64,000 nt of DNA from an uncultured Bacteroidia bacterium (lineage in GTDB: Bacteria; Bacteroidota; Bacteroidia; Bacteroidales; CAJPTX01). A program made the position numbers and the translations under genes. The stretch spans positions 54,580 through 118,579 of the forward strand of contig CALHSW010000050.1 in the NCBI GenBank assembly GCA_938038735.1, read 5' to 3'. Shown here piece by piece: positions 17,078 to 26,239 of this stretch; positions within the stretch are counted from its first letter, which is position 1; each line of letters begins with the position of its first letter. The notes beneath the pieces were generated by a model that saw only the letters and a list, made by a program, of their open reading frames with translations, searched no databases and was not told the DNA's origin.

Positions 17078-17668
17078 ATGAGAGATGCAAGGATGGGTGG
17101 TGTTGCAAGGGTAACGTTCGTTGCGTTGCTATTCGCCGTGTTGGGCATGCATGCCTCGTGCGAAAAAGAGGGGGTATCATCGGGTGAGCACGGTACCTTT
17201 AGCCATATTGGTGAGGTTGCGGAGGCGCGGAGCGGAGTGAAGATTTTCTACGGGCTTCCCGTAGGCGGAGCGAGAGGCGGGGCTTTGGGGCCAGAGTGGG
17301 GCGAGAAGTGCGAGGCGAAAGCGAAGGTCAGTGAGCTACCGGGCATTCATAGGGTTGTGCTAGACGAGGAGTTCGGCGGGAAGGGGAAGATTTGGTTTAG
17401 CGTGGTGACACGCTACGAATGGATGTGGACGCTACCAGCTGGCGTAAGCCGTGTGGCTCTGGAGCCGGAACAGCCGTTGATGCTGCGGGGGTACGCACCT
17501 GTGGAGTCGGGTATCAATTGGCGTTTGGAGCACACTGCGAGCAAGACGAGGCTATACGCCACCTCCTATTCCCTTGCCCTCCGCTATGCGCTCAGCGGTG
17601 CGCGCTCCGAACGTACCATCCCGAAGGATGTGGAGAGGATACAAGTGTTAAACGTGTATTGCCAATAG
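17078..17668 (+). CDS. Unknown lipoprotein
   Basis: A 196-residue protein of unknown function. The N-terminus is basic, then hydrophobic (VTFVALLFAVLGMHASC), with a likely lipidated Cys in HASC. No family motif was recognised. The middle is rich in Gly and charged residues, and the end (KDVERIQVLNVYCQ) reads like a beta-strand domain. A TTG codon at 17057 also opens the frame, but ATG 17078 (or ATG 17093) fits the signal better and lies downstream of the promoter at 17036-17043. It is followed 15 bp later by a predicted outer-membrane protein gene. Confidence 0.65.
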   Translation: MRDARMGGVARVTFVALLFAVLGMHASCEKEGVSSGEHGTFSHIGEVAEARSGVKIFYGLPVGGARGGALGPEWGEKCEAKAKVSELPGIHRVVLDEEFGGKGKIWFSVVTRYEWMWTLPAGVSRVALEPEQPLMLRGYAPVESGINWRLEHTASKTRLYATSYSLALRYALSGARSERTIPKDVERIQVLNVYCQ

Positions 17669-17683
17669 AGAAGGGAGATGATT

Positions 17684-18334
17684 ATGAGGCGTTTGTTAAT
17701 AGCGGTAGCGATGTTGCTTTGTGTGGCTGGGTTGGCGCAGGCGCAGGTGGTGTGCGTGGATGGGGGGTATGCCTATTCCAATCAGTACGGGTCGCAGCTT
17801 AATCTATTGCCCGAGGGGCGTAGCTCCTTTGCCGGGGGACTGGCCATTGAGTATTTGCGGCAGCCGCATTTCTACCTGCGTAGCGGGTTGGGCTACAGAG
17901 CTGTGGGAGGAAATGATACGCAGAATGCACCGTTCACCTCCAAGAAGGGAGGGCGGCAGGCCAATGAGACGTTCCATATGCTACAGTTCAACACGGTGGT
18001 GCGCACGGGGTATCGTGTTGGGGCAATGGAGTTTTACCTTGGCTTTGGCCCAAAGCTAGACTTTTTGATGGGAAAGCGTGAGTTTAAGGAAAAGCTATTC
18101 GCGGATTATAAAGCTAATCGAGTGCTGTTTGGGCTGCGCTACGAGGTAGGGCTGGATTTTTGGATGGCGCAGGACAAGGTGAAGTTGGGTTTGCTGTGGA
18201 ACTACGAGAACGATGTGTCAACCTTTGCAAAGTCGGAAGGGAATAGGCTGTACAATCAAAGTTATGGTGTGCAGCTCTCCTTGGGGGTGCGTTTGGGAGG
18301 ATTGAGGGAAGCGGCTTCGCAGGCTGAGAACTAG
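17684..18334 (+). CDS. Outer-membrane beta-barrel protein
   Basis: A 216-residue exported protein: signal MRRLLIAVAMLLCVAGLAQAQ, then strands rich in Tyr, Phe and Gly (for example FYLRSGLGYRAVGG, FYLGFGPKLDFL, YGVQLSLGVRLGG), as in PorT/OmpA-like barrels of Bacteroidetes. ATG 17684 is preferred over ATG 17678 because AAGGGAG at 17671-17677 touches the earlier one but is correctly spaced for the later one. It probably sits in the outer membrane; partner and substrate are unknown. It closes the five-gene envelope cluster. Confidence 0.72.
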   Translation: MRRLLIAVAMLLCVAGLAQAQVVCVDGGYAYSNQYGSQLNLLPEGRSSFAGGLAIEYLRQPHFYLRSGLGYRAVGGNDTQNAPFTSKKGGRQANETFHMLQFNTVVRTGYRVGAMEFYLGFGPKLDFLMGKREFKEKLFADYKANRVLFGLRYEVGLDFWMAQDKVKLGLLWNYENDVSTFAKSEGNRLYNQSYGVQLSLGVRLGGLREAASQAEN

Positions 18335-18388
18335 CGTGCAGTAAAAAGAACAGGGGGCAATGCTCCCAAAGGATGGAGGATACGAGAA

Positions 18389-19588
18389 ATGCCAAAGCTA
18401 TCAGAGAGAGCAGAGCGTATGCCGGCATCGCCGATACGCCGATTGGTTCCATACGCCGATGCGGCGAAGGCGCACGGGGTGAAGGTGTTCCACCTAAACA
18501 TAGGTCAGCCGGACATTGAGACTCCCCAATGCGCGCGAGAAGCTGTACGGCAGGCCGAGGTGAGCGTTGTGTCGTACAGCAATTCGGCGGGTAATCTGAG
18601 CTTCCGTGAAGGGCTGGTGCACTACTATGCCAAAGTGGGGGTTTCGCTGCAGGCGAGCGATATGATTATCACCACGGGCGGCTCAGAGGCTATCACGATA
18701 GCCTTGGCGGCGTGCATGAACCCGGGGGATGAGGTAATTATCCCGGAGCCGTTCTACGCGAACTACAACGGCTTCGCGGAGCAGAATGGGGTGAAGGTGG
18801 TGGCGGTGCCGTCAGACATCCGTCACAACTTTGCGCTGCCCCCGATGGAGGAGTTTGAGAAGCGCATCACGCCGCGCACAAAGGCCATTATGGTTTGCAA
18901 CCCGAACAATCCGACGGGGTATCTCTACACGGAGGCGGAGGTGCGGCAGCTCGGAGAAATCGCCAGGAAGCATGATTTGTACCTGCTAGCGGACGAGGTG
19001 TATCGTGAGTTTTGCTACGATGGCAACAAGCACCACTCGGTGATGTCGCTGCGCGGCATGGAGGATTACACGATACTTTTGGACTCGGTGTCGAAGCGTT
19101 ATAGCCTCTGCGGAGCGCGGGTGGGCGTGCTGGCAACGCGTAACAAAGCGTTGCTGGCGGCGATGATGAAGTTCGCGCAGGCGCGGCTCTGCCCCCCATT
19201 CTACGGTCAGATAGCGGCGGAGGCGGCGCTGAACGCCCCAGAGTCGTACTTTAAGGCGGTCTACAATGAGTATATCGCGCGGCGCGATTACATGGTGAAT
19301 GCGCTTAACGAGATTCCGGGAGTCTTTTCGCCGATGCCCCATGGAGCGTTCTACACCGTGGTGGAGCTGCCGGTGGACGATGCTGATAGGTTCGCCAAGT
19401 GGCTGCTGGAGGAGTATAGCTACCAAGGGCAGACGGTGATGGTGGCCCCTGCGTCTGGGTTCTACTCCACACCTGGTTTTGGGACACGGGAGGCGCGGTT
19501 GGCTTACGTGCTGAAGCTGGAGGACTTGAAGAAGGCCATGGAGGTGCTACGCCACGCGCTGGAGGGGTATCCGGGGAGGATACGCTAG
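18389..19588 (+). CDS. Pyridoxal-phosphate aminotransferase, class I
   Basis: A 399-residue aspartate-aminotransferase-fold enzyme. It has the N-terminal IGQPDIETP motif, the cofactor-binding TTGGSEAI loop, CNPNNPTGYLYT with the substrate Asn, LADEVYREF with the cofactor Asp, and the Schiff-base lysine Lys236 in DSVSKRYSLCGARVG. The C-terminal RLAYVL carries the substrate carboxylate Arg. The exact amino acid is not readable; aspartate or another amino acid is likely. Given the arginine deiminase and ferredoxin oxidoreductase genes, a role in amino-acid catabolism is plausible. The NamZ-type gene follows after 8 bp. Confidence 0.88.
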   Translation: MPKLSERAERMPASPIRRLVPYADAAKAHGVKVFHLNIGQPDIETPQCAREAVRQAEVSVVSYSNSAGNLSFREGLVHYYAKVGVSLQASDMIITTGGSEAITIALAACMNPGDEVIIPEPFYANYNGFAEQNGVKVVAVPSDIRHNFALPPMEEFEKRITPRTKAIMVCNPNNPTGYLYTEAEVRQLGEIARKHDLYLLADEVYREFCYDGNKHHSVMSLRGMEDYTILLDSVSKRYSLCGARVGVLATRNKALLAAMMKFAQARLCPPFYGQIAAEAALNAPESYFKAVYNEYIARRDYMVNALNEIPGVFSPMPHGAFYTVVELPVDDADRFAKWLLEEYSYQGQTVMVAPASGFYSTPGFGTREARLAYVLKLEDLKKAMEVLRHALEGYPGRIR

Positions 19589-19596
19589 CGACTTCT

Positions 19597-20835
19597 ATGC
19601 GAGGAGTGCGACGGTGCGAGGCGGCGGTGCTGCTGGTGCTGATGCTGGTAGGGGCGTGCGGGTGTGCATGGGGAGGGTCGCAATCGCAACAAGAGAGAAA
19701 AGTATCAAAGGGTCGGGTGCGGAGCGAAAGCGAAGCCCCGATACGGGTGGGCGCGGCGCGTACGGAGGTGTACGTTCCGCGCCTCTTGTCTAAACGAGTG
19801 GGGCTTGTGTGCAATCACACCTCTATGGTGCAAGGGCGAAGGCTCGTGGATACGCTGCTGGCGAGAGGAGTGAACGTGGTGCGCCTCTTCTCGCCGGAGC
19901 ATGGGCTACGTGGCGCGGCCGATGCAGGGGCGGCGGTAAGCCATGGGAGGGACGAGGCGACAGGGATCTCAATTGTAAGTCTCTACGGACAGAGTAGAAA
20001 GCCTAGCGCACGGCAGCTGGAGGGGCTAGATGTCGTACTTTTTGACATGCAGGACGTTGGGGTGCGTTGCTACACGTACGCTTCCACGATGCACTACGTG
20101 ATGGAGGCGTGCGCCGAGCAGCATGTGGCAGTGATGATTTTGGATCGCCCCAATCCGAATGGCTATTTCATTGATGGCCCAGTGCTGCAGGAAAAGTACA
20201 AGTCGTTCGTGGGGATGCACCCCGTGCCGTGGGTGCACGGGATGACGCTTGGGGAGTTGGCTTTGATGATTAATGGGGAGGGGTGGCTCAAGGGCGGGGT
20301 GCGTTGCGATTTAGAGGTGATACCCTGTGAGAACTACACCCATGCGCGGCATTACGATGTTCCGGTTGCACCATCGCCCAACCTACCAACGCAGAAGTCC
20401 ATTCTGCTCTACCCCACGTTGGCATTCCTTGAAGGAACAACGCTCAGCGTAGGGCGCGGCACCGATTGGCCCTTTGAGGTGGCAGGGAGTCCCGATTTTG
20501 TAGAGGGAGAGTTTGTCTTTACCCCCACGTCGCGGCCTGGCGCTAAGAACCCGCCGCATGAGGGGAGGGAGTGTCGGGGCATCTCATTGGCAACGTTGCC
20601 CGACTCGGTGATCTACGCTGAGGAGGGTATATTCCTTTTCGTTCTGCAAAGGTTGTATGCAATGCGAAGTAGGGGGAAGAAGTTCTTTATCCCATTTTTT
20701 GACAAGCTGGCAGGCACACCTAAGCTACGGCAGCAGCTAGAGCAGAATATGAGTGCCGACTCCATACGGATGGGATGGCAAAAGGAGATTGACCATTTCA
20801 AGGAGAGGCGTAAACCGTATCTTTTGTACGAATAG
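19597..20835 (+). CDS. namZ: DUF1343 exo-beta-N-acetylmuramidase (NamZ type), lipoprotein
   Basis: Releases terminal N-acetylmuramic acid from peptidoglycan fragments, as shown for NamZ in other bacteria. The 412-residue protein opens with a lipoprotein signal (LLVLMLVGACGC, Cys about 21-23). It contains VGLVCNHTSM, LFSPEHGLRG (Ser99, Glu101), FDMQDVGVRCYTYASTM and ILDRPNPNG, all typical of the DUF1343 family. It is probably periplasmic or surface anchored, with a role in muropeptide recycling. The start lies 8 bp after the aminotransferase stop, and an aldehyde dehydrogenase follows, so the three may be co-transcribed. Confidence 0.88.
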   Translation: MRGVRRCEAAVLLVLMLVGACGCAWGGSQSQQERKVSKGRVRSESEAPIRVGAARTEVYVPRLLSKRVGLVCNHTSMVQGRRLVDTLLARGVNVVRLFSPEHGLRGAADAGAAVSHGRDEATGISIVSLYGQSRKPSARQLEGLDVVLFDMQDVGVRCYTYASTMHYVMEACAEQHVAVMILDRPNPNGYFIDGPVLQEKYKSFVGMHPVPWVHGMTLGELALMINGEGWLKGGVRCDLEVIPCENYTHARHYDVPVAPSPNLPTQKSILLYPTLAFLEGTTLSVGRGTDWPFEVAGSPDFVEGEFVFTPTSRPGAKNPPHEGRECRGISLATLPDSVIYAEEGIFLFVLQRLYAMRSRGKKFFIPFFDKLAGTPKLRQQLEQNMSADSIRMGWQKEIDHFKERRKPYLLYE

Positions 20836-20859
20836 TAAATAGAGAGTAGAGGATTAAGC

Positions 20860-22239
20860 ATGGAGGCTGAGAAAGGGCTGTTTCGAGAAGAGCTTGAAGG
20901 GCTTCAAGCGAAGCGTAATGCTGCACTTACGTTTGAGGAGCGAGGGGCCGCGCTACGAGGCATAGAGGAGATGCTCAAGGCGGGGGAGCAGCAGTTGCTG
21001 AATGCCGTTTGGAATGACCTCCATAAGTCGGCTGCGGAGACCTATATCACGGAGATAGACCAAACGCTACGGGAGGTACGGCTTTTTCGTAGAAAAATGC
21101 GGCGTTGGGCGCGGCCAAGGCATGCAGGCTTCTCCCTGATGCATTTTGGCGCGAGGGGACGAGTAATTGCCGAACCCTACGGAGTGGTGTTGGTTATGTC
21201 CCCATGGAACTACCCTATACAGCTGGCGCTGATGCCTGCGGTAGCAGCCATCGGGGCGGGCAATCGGGTTGTGCTCTCAATGTCGCCGCGCGCAAAGGCG
21301 ACGTTGGAAGTGGTACGCCAATTGGCTGCATGGTACGTGTCGTCTGATGTGCTGCGGGTGGTGCCGGCGGGGGTGCAGGATGCCCCCTATATTCACACCT
21401 ACCGGTACGATTACGTGTTCTACACGGGCGGACCAACGTTTGGGAGAACCGTGGCGCAGTACGCCGCGGGGTGGCTCTGCCCCTGCACGCTGGAGCTGGG
21501 AGGGAAATCGCCCGTGATTGTTTACGGGGAAAAGAATCTAGAGAGGGCAGCACGGCGTATCGCGTGGGGCAAATGGCTCAATGCGGGGCAGACGTGCGTT
21601 GCCCCCGACTACGTTTTGGTGGAACGCAGCGAGGCGCATAGGTTCATGGAGCTTATAGTGCGGTGCATTGGGAAGAGCTTTGGAAAGGATGTGGCAGAGT
21701 CGGCGGACTACGCTCGCCTAGTGGACGAAGGGGCGGCGAAGAGATTACAATCGCTTCTAGAAGGATTAGATGTGGTGAGCGGCGGGGAGGTGAAAGAGGG
21801 GCAGAAATACATGTCTCCCACGGTGGTGTATAATCCCCCGGCGGATCATCCCATTATGCAGGACGAAATATTTGGACCTATATTGCCCATAGTGCCAATT
21901 GACACTTTGCAAGAGGCTATAGATTACATCAATAGGCGCGAACGTCCGTTGGCGCTCTATTTCTTTGGGGACGGTGCTAGCTGCCGCCAAGTGCTGTCGC
22001 AGACGCGGAGCGGAGGGGTGTGCCGAGGAGACACGGTTATCCATATTACGCATCCGAGGCTTCCTTTCGGGGGTATCGGTGGCAGTGGGTACGGGCAGTA
22101 CCATGGGCGTGCTGGCTTTGAACTCTTTACCCACCGCAGGTCTGTGCTTGACGCCTCGAAGTCTCCCGAAATAGCCATGCGCTATCCCCCCTTTAAGGAG
22201 CTTAAGCGGGTAAAGCAGGTGCTTGGAGCGTTAAGGTAG
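20860..22239 (+). CDS. Aldehyde dehydrogenase, ALDH3-like
   Basis: A 459-residue NAD(P)-dependent aldehyde dehydrogenase. Catalytic Glu212 lies in LELGGKSPVIV and the nucleophile Cys246 in NAGQTCVAPDY. The short length, the N-terminal helical region and the MSPWNYPIQLAL segment (about 110-121) place it in the class 3 group, which oxidises medium- and long-chain or aromatic aldehydes. It begins 24 bp after the NamZ-type gene with AGAGTAGAGGA upstream. The true substrate is unknown. Confidence 0.9.
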   Translation: MEAEKGLFREELEGLQAKRNAALTFEERGAALRGIEEMLKAGEQQLLNAVWNDLHKSAAETYITEIDQTLREVRLFRRKMRRWARPRHAGFSLMHFGARGRVIAEPYGVVLVMSPWNYPIQLALMPAVAAIGAGNRVVLSMSPRAKATLEVVRQLAAWYVSSDVLRVVPAGVQDAPYIHTYRYDYVFYTGGPTFGRTVAQYAAGWLCPCTLELGGKSPVIVYGEKNLERAARRIAWGKWLNAGQTCVAPDYVLVERSEAHRFMELIVRCIGKSFGKDVAESADYARLVDEGAAKRLQSLLEGLDVVSGGEVKEGQKYMSPTVVYNPPADHPIMQDEIFGPILPIVPIDTLQEAIDYINRRERPLALYFFGDGASCRQVLSQTRSGGVCRGDTVIHITHPRLPFGGIGGSGYGQYHGRAGFELFTHRRSVLDASKSPEIAMRYPPFKELKRVKQVLGALR

Positions 22240-22491
22240 TTGAAAATAAACGAGAAATACTGCCGTAGACGCAACGGCGAATGACGTTAAAACCGCATTT
22301 TAACAGACGTTCGCAAAAAAAAACTATTATTATATACTCTGTATTAGAGGGTTGAAATTTTTGTGGTGCAGTACGTTTGGAAGTGTGCCATTAGTTTTAG
22401 ATATTTGTGAAGTTTTTAGCTCCTATTCAGAGGGGAGGTACAGAGTACCAATTTCGTTCTACATCTCAGAAGTTTTTTGGAGGGAAGGTTT

Positions 22492-24039
22492 ATGAAACTC
22501 AAAGTGTTCTTTGCATGGGTTATTGGAGGGTTTATGGCGATGGTGATAGTGGTGCAGGTGGCGGCAATTATCAACCGAGTGCTTTTGGAAGATTACCAAC
22601 GTGCGATAGATCAACAGCAGTTACTTATTTCCCTTTCGAATGAATTGCAGCAGTCGTCAGATAGGCTCACTGAGGCAGTGCAGAACTATGTAGGTTCGGG
22701 CGATGCGGCGTGGATAGAGAGGTACAACGCGGTGTTGTCAGTGCGAAATGGGGAGACGGCGCGGCCCGATGGGCGCGTAGTGGCGTTGCGTGATTTGTTC
22801 AAGGAGGGAGGCTGTACCGATGCGGAGTTGGCGTTGCTTGCGGCGGCGGAGAAAGAATCAAATAGGTTGGCAGACATAGAGCGTCAGGCGATGGAGTTAA
22901 TGGCGGAGCACAGCGGGGGGCAAGGGGAGGCAGATGCACATCAGCGGCGAGATGATGCTCTCCTAGTAATATTTGGGGATGAATACCATGCAGCAAAGGA
23001 TTCGATCGCGGCACCCATTGAAAAATTTCAGGAGGCTTTGGCGACACGTACGCGTGGGGATCTAGCGTTGTGTGCTAGGCGGTCTGAGGTAATAGGGTCT
23101 GTGATAGTTGTGCTTATGGCGCTGTGTGTTGGCATGCTAATCTACGCATCGATAAGGATTAAACGGCGGGTGTTGCAGCCGTTGGGGGCAGAGCCCAAAG
23201 CGATGCAGGCGTTGGCGCATGACATTGCGGAGGGCAAGCTTCGATCGTATGATGTGGCGCAGTATACTAATGGCAATGTGGCGGGTTCGCTTGCCCTGAT
23301 GAGCGAGAAGCTGCATGAGGTGATTCAAAAGGTACAGAAGTCGAACGAAAAGTTGAGCGCATCGAGTGAACAAATGGAGGGTATAGCATTGCGGATCGCG
23401 GATAGCAGCAATACGCAAGCGAGTTCGGCCGAGGAGATAACAGCGACTGTGGAAGAGATGACGGCGACGGTACACGCTACATCGGATAATGCTCAGGAGG
23501 CTCGGCAGTTGACAAGGACCTCCATGCGCTCCGTGGAGGGCAATTTGGAAGAGGCGCGGGCGGCGCAAGCTGCGGCCTCTGATATAGAGCAGCAGATTGC
23601 GCTAATAAGGGGTATAGCGCAGCAGACCAATATCTTGGCGCTTAACGCAGCAGTGGAAGCCGCCAGGGCGGGCGAGCACGGGCGCGGATTTGCGGTGGTT
23701 GCGGCCGAGGTGCGTAAGCTTGCCGATGCGAGTGGTAGCATTGCTGACAAAATCGCTACTCTTTCGCATGCCTGCGTGGAGGCAACTAAGCAAACCGCCG
23801 AGAAGTCTGCCCAGGTGGCGCAGGAGATGCGCAAGAATATTGGGTTCATCGATGAAATAGCCACATCGCAGGATGAGTTGGCAAGAGGTGCAGACAACAT
23901 TAACACCGCCATTCAGCAGCTTTCGGGCGTAGCGCAGGAGTCGGCAAATTCAAGCAATCAGCTAGCTACTACCGCTTCGGAAGTGAGGAAAAATGTGGAG
24001 GAAGTAAGCGGGGTCATTGGCTTCTTTAAGAGGTCATAG
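22492..24039 (+). CDS. Methyl-accepting chemotaxis-type receptor
   Basis: A 515-residue membrane receptor. TM1 lies at about 6-26, a periplasmic helical domain at 27-198, TM2 at about 200-223 (VLMALCVGMLIYASIRI), then a HAMP-like linker and a signalling coiled coil. The conserved hairpin tip is intact: QQTNILALNAAVEAARAGEH and GFAVVAAEVRKLAD. ATG 22492 is chosen because GGAGGGAAGG precedes it; the frame also opens at 22477. No cheA, cheW or methyltransferase gene occurs in the window, so its output is unknown. The C-terminus (GFFKRS) lacks a CheR-docking pentapeptide. Confidence 0.88.
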   Translation: MKLKVFFAWVIGGFMAMVIVVQVAAIINRVLLEDYQRAIDQQQLLISLSNELQQSSDRLTEAVQNYVGSGDAAWIERYNAVLSVRNGETARPDGRVVALRDLFKEGGCTDAELALLAAAEKESNRLADIERQAMELMAEHSGGQGEADAHQRRDDALLVIFGDEYHAAKDSIAAPIEKFQEALATRTRGDLALCARRSEVIGSVIVVLMALCVGMLIYASIRIKRRVLQPLGAEPKAMQALAHDIAEGKLRSYDVAQYTNGNVAGSLALMSEKLHEVIQKVQKSNEKLSASSEQMEGIALRIADSSNTQASSAEEITATVEEMTATVHATSDNAQEARQLTRTSMRSVEGNLEEARAAQAAASDIEQQIALIRGIAQQTNILALNAAVEAARAGEHGRGFAVVAAEVRKLADASGSIADKIATLSHACVEATKQTAEKSAQVAQEMRKNIGFIDEIATSQDELARGADNINTAIQQLSGVAQESANSSNQLATTASEVRKNVEEVSGVIGFFKRS

Positions 24040-24063
24040 CTCTCCCGCTTCAAGACCTTGCAT

Positions 24064-24103
24064 AAAAGCGCATTCCGCTCTTTTGAGGGGAATGTGCTTT
24101 TAA
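24064..24103. terminator. Bidirectional terminator
   Basis: A 13-bp stem with one G-T pair (24064-24076 with 24089-24101) lies between the convergent receptor and thioredoxin-like genes. A- and T-rich ends would let it work in both directions. Confidence 0.75.
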
Positions 24104-24133
24104 ACAAGGTGGGGCATCAGCAAGCAAGAGGGG

Positions 24134-25609
24134 TCACTTCTTTTGCATTTTGATCATGTCGTCAAGGATGGGCCCCACCTGCTCCGCCCCGATACGTTTG
24201 GCAAAAATCGTGTAGTCCGGTTTTAAAATGTAGATGACTGGGGTGCTATAGATATCGTAATTTTTGTCAAAATTTGACTTGCGGTAGGGATCCCATACGT
24301 GGTGCCACCCTATTAGGTTGTGCTCCTTTATGTACTCCGCCCACTTGGGGCCATCGCCCTGCGTCATAAACCCGATGATTTCTACCCCTTGGCTTTTGTG
24401 TGCCTTGAATGCGGAGTCAATCTTTGGCACAGCCACCCGGCAGTGGCTACATCCTGGCTCCCAAAAGACGATTACGATGGCCGTTTTAGCCTTCACATCC
24501 GTCAGCTTGAAGGGGCGTTGATAGATGTCGTCCACGGTGAAGCTAGGCGCTTTAGCCCCGATGAGATTTGGGCGGACCGCATCGGCACGCTCCTTAATTT
24601 TCTTGATAAGTTCATCGCTCACCCAGGGGGTCCTGCCCTTGAGGAAGTAGTTGTCGGCGATATGTACAAAGACGGCATCCATCCCCATTAGCTCGTGCGC
24701 TTGGTATTTATTGAGGAGGAAGGAGGAGAGGTAACGCATCATGCGCTCATTTTTGGAGGCGCGTTCCAAAAGGGTATCGCAGTAGCGGTAGAGCGTGTCT
24801 GGGATGGGCAGTAAGATTTTGTCGAGGAAGTAATTTAGCTTTGCCTCAAAGGTCGGGGTTCGCAGGAGTCCTGGGTAGGCGAGGTCGACGTTGTCCATGT
24901 AGTGCATGGCGTAGTAATGGAGACGCCACACCATGGCTGCCGAGTCGGGGTTGTGGGAGGTTTTCACGGCCGCGGGTGGTTCGGGGATTTCGGTCTCTTT
25001 GGTGGAGAGGATAAACTTGCCGAGGATGTCGTTGGCGTGTTTGGCCACCATGACATCGGCGTATTGCTCCATGTGTTTGACTGTCTCCTCCCGAATGGCT
25101 TTTGATTTCTTGTACGATTCGGTTGACTTTGGGTCTTTTTCGTTCTCGGCCATAGCCATGCTGTCGAGTTTGTTGACCTCTCGGAAGCGCCGCTGCGACT
25201 GCATGAGTTCGTGCTGGTATAGGAGGAAGTCATGCAACATGGGGGAACCCTTCACCTTTGTGGAGGAGTCTGCAATGTTGGTTGATGTGCCCGTGATGGA
25301 GAACTTTTGCTCCTGTCCGATGAGTATGTCGAAGTAGCTATGGTCGGTTGGCAGCACGAAGTACATCCCTTCGTCTAGCAGGGAGTCGCCCATGAAACGT
25401 ACCTTTCCCGCAGTGGCGAAGGCAGAGTCCTGCACGAAGCGGCCATCGCTGTAGTAGTAGCCCAAGAGTACTGTATCGCCCGCCTTAAAGACTTCTGGGA
25501 TGTTGATGGTGATATCGTATCCCTTGCTTTTGGCGGAACTTGCAAAGCTATTGATGCATGCCCCTAACGTTGCTGAGAGTAGAAGGGCGACTCGAATAAT
25601 AGGTTTCAT
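24134..25609 (-). CDS. Exported thioredoxin-like protein (DUF4369, DUF5106, TlpA domains)
   Basis: A 491-residue periplasmic protein with a signal peptide (ALLLSATLGACINSFAS). A DUF4369-like beta domain follows (about 33-110, with TVLLGYYYSDGRF), then a helical DUF5106-like middle region (about 220-350), and a C-terminal TlpA/AhpC-type thioredoxin domain. The redox motif is WEPGCSHC with Cys387 and Cys390. The cis-Pro loop appears as YSTPVIYIL. It probably reduces or isomerises disulfides in exported proteins. The signal also contains a Cys (GAC), so lipidation is possible. An exact TACCTTTG promoter lies 27 bp upstream. Confidence 0.85.
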   Translation of the reverse strand: MKPIIRVALLLSATLGACINSFASSAKSKGYDITINIPEVFKAGDTVLLGYYYSDGRFVQDSAFATAGKVRFMGDSLLDEGMYFVLPTDHSYFDILIGQEQKFSITGTSTNIADSSTKVKGSPMLHDFLLYQHELMQSQRRFREVNKLDSMAMAENEKDPKSTESYKKSKAIREETVKHMEQYADVMVAKHANDILGKFILSTKETEIPEPPAAVKTSHNPDSAAMVWRLHYYAMHYMDNVDLAYPGLLRTPTFEAKLNYFLDKILLPIPDTLYRYCDTLLERASKNERMMRYLSSFLLNKYQAHELMGMDAVFVHIADNYFLKGRTPWVSDELIKKIKERADAVRPNLIGAKAPSFTVDDIYQRPFKLTDVKAKTAIVIVFWEPGCSHCRVAVPKIDSAFKAHKSQGVEIIGFMTQGDGPKWAEYIKEHNLIGWHHVWDPYRKSNFDKNYDIYSTPVIYILKPDYTIFAKRIGAEQVGPILDDMIKMQKK

Positions 25610-25635
25610 TTCTTTTTATCTCCTCTTTTCTTTTG

Positions 25636-25643
25636 CAAAGGTA
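25636..25643 (-). promoter_or_regulatory. -7 promoter element (TACCTTTG) for the thioredoxin-like gene
   Basis: Exact TACCTTTG on the minus strand, 26 bp before the start codon at 25609, followed by an A-rich leader with AGGAGAT. Confidence 0.68.
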
Positions 25644-25825
25644 GTCAATGCGCGCATTTTTTTGCATGGCGTTCTATTAAAAGCTGCTGCGCATCGCTAT
25701 TCACTAACAAATAGCAAGCCGAAAGGGTCTATTGGAGGGAGTCGCTGCGTTCCTACTTTTTTTGTAAGGATTGCTGATACTGCGCGGCATTAGGTGCGCA
25801 GTATGCAACTTTTCACCATCTAGAA

Positions 25826-25856
25826 TTTGTAAGTAAACGGAAAAGCAGTACCTTTG
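25826..25856 (+). promoter_or_regulatory. Complete Bacteroidetes promoter for the tRNA pair
   Basis: TTTG at 25826-25829, a 19-bp spacer, then TACCTTTG at 25849-25856. This is the best full match to the TTTG-N19-TAnnTTTG consensus in the window. The first tRNA base follows 9 bp later. Confidence 0.78.
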
Positions 25857-25865
25857 CAGCCGCTA

Positions 25866-25939
25866 GGGGGTATAGCTCAGTTGGCTAGAGCGCCTGCATG
25901 GCATGCAGGAGGTCAAGGGTTCGACTCCCTTTATCTCCA
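25866..25939 (+). tRNA. tRNA-Ala (GGC)
   Basis: All four arms fold. The acceptor is GGGGGTA with TATCTCC (two G-T pairs) and discriminator A. The anticodon stem CCTGC/GCAGG holds the loop ATGGCAT with anticodon GGC. The T arm is AAGGG-TTCGACT-CCCTT. The 3' CCA is not encoded. Confidence 0.96.
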
Positions 25940-25958
25940 CGAAGGGGTGAGGAGCGTT

Positions 25959-26031
25959 GCGGAAGTAGCTCAGTTGGTAGAGCATCAGCTTCCCAAGCTG
26001 AGGGTCGCGGGTTCGAGTCCCGTTTTCCGCT
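25959..26031 (+). tRNA. tRNA-Gly (CCC)
   Basis: The acceptor is GCGGAAG with TTTCCGC and discriminator T. The anticodon stem TCAGC/GCTGA holds the loop TTCCCAA, anticodon CCC, reading GGG. The T loop is TTCGAGT. CCA is not encoded. It lies 19 bp after tRNA-Ala and shares its promoter; glycyl-tRNA synthetase is encoded 2.3 kb downstream. Confidence 0.95.
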
Positions 26032-26040
26032 CAAGGGGAG

Positions 26041-26081
26041 AGGCGGACAACTTTGAGAAGAGGTTGTCCGCCTATTTTATT
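26041..26081 (+). terminator. Terminator after the tRNA pair
   Basis: A perfect 11-bp stem (26041-26051 with 26063-26073) is followed by a T-rich tail, ATTTTATTT. Confidence 0.88.
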
Positions 26082-26196
26082 TCGTCAGAACTTTTTCCCG
26101 TTTTTTGGGGGTGTAGATAGGAGAAGCAGTAAAGGGCGCAAAGGGATACAGAACCGCGACGCTCGCTCCATACGCTGCGAAAAATATCTTTTTTAC

Positions 26197-26204
26197 TACC
26201 TTCG
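26197..26204 (+). promoter_or_regulatory. -7 promoter element (TACCTTCG)
   Basis: TACCTTCG lies 35 bp before the ATG of the fused YbjN-like gene. The same variant precedes glycyl-tRNA synthetase and the DUF4835 gene. Confidence 0.55.
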
Positions 26205-26239
26205 CAGAGAAAATTTACGACTAAGGGTACAAATTGAAC

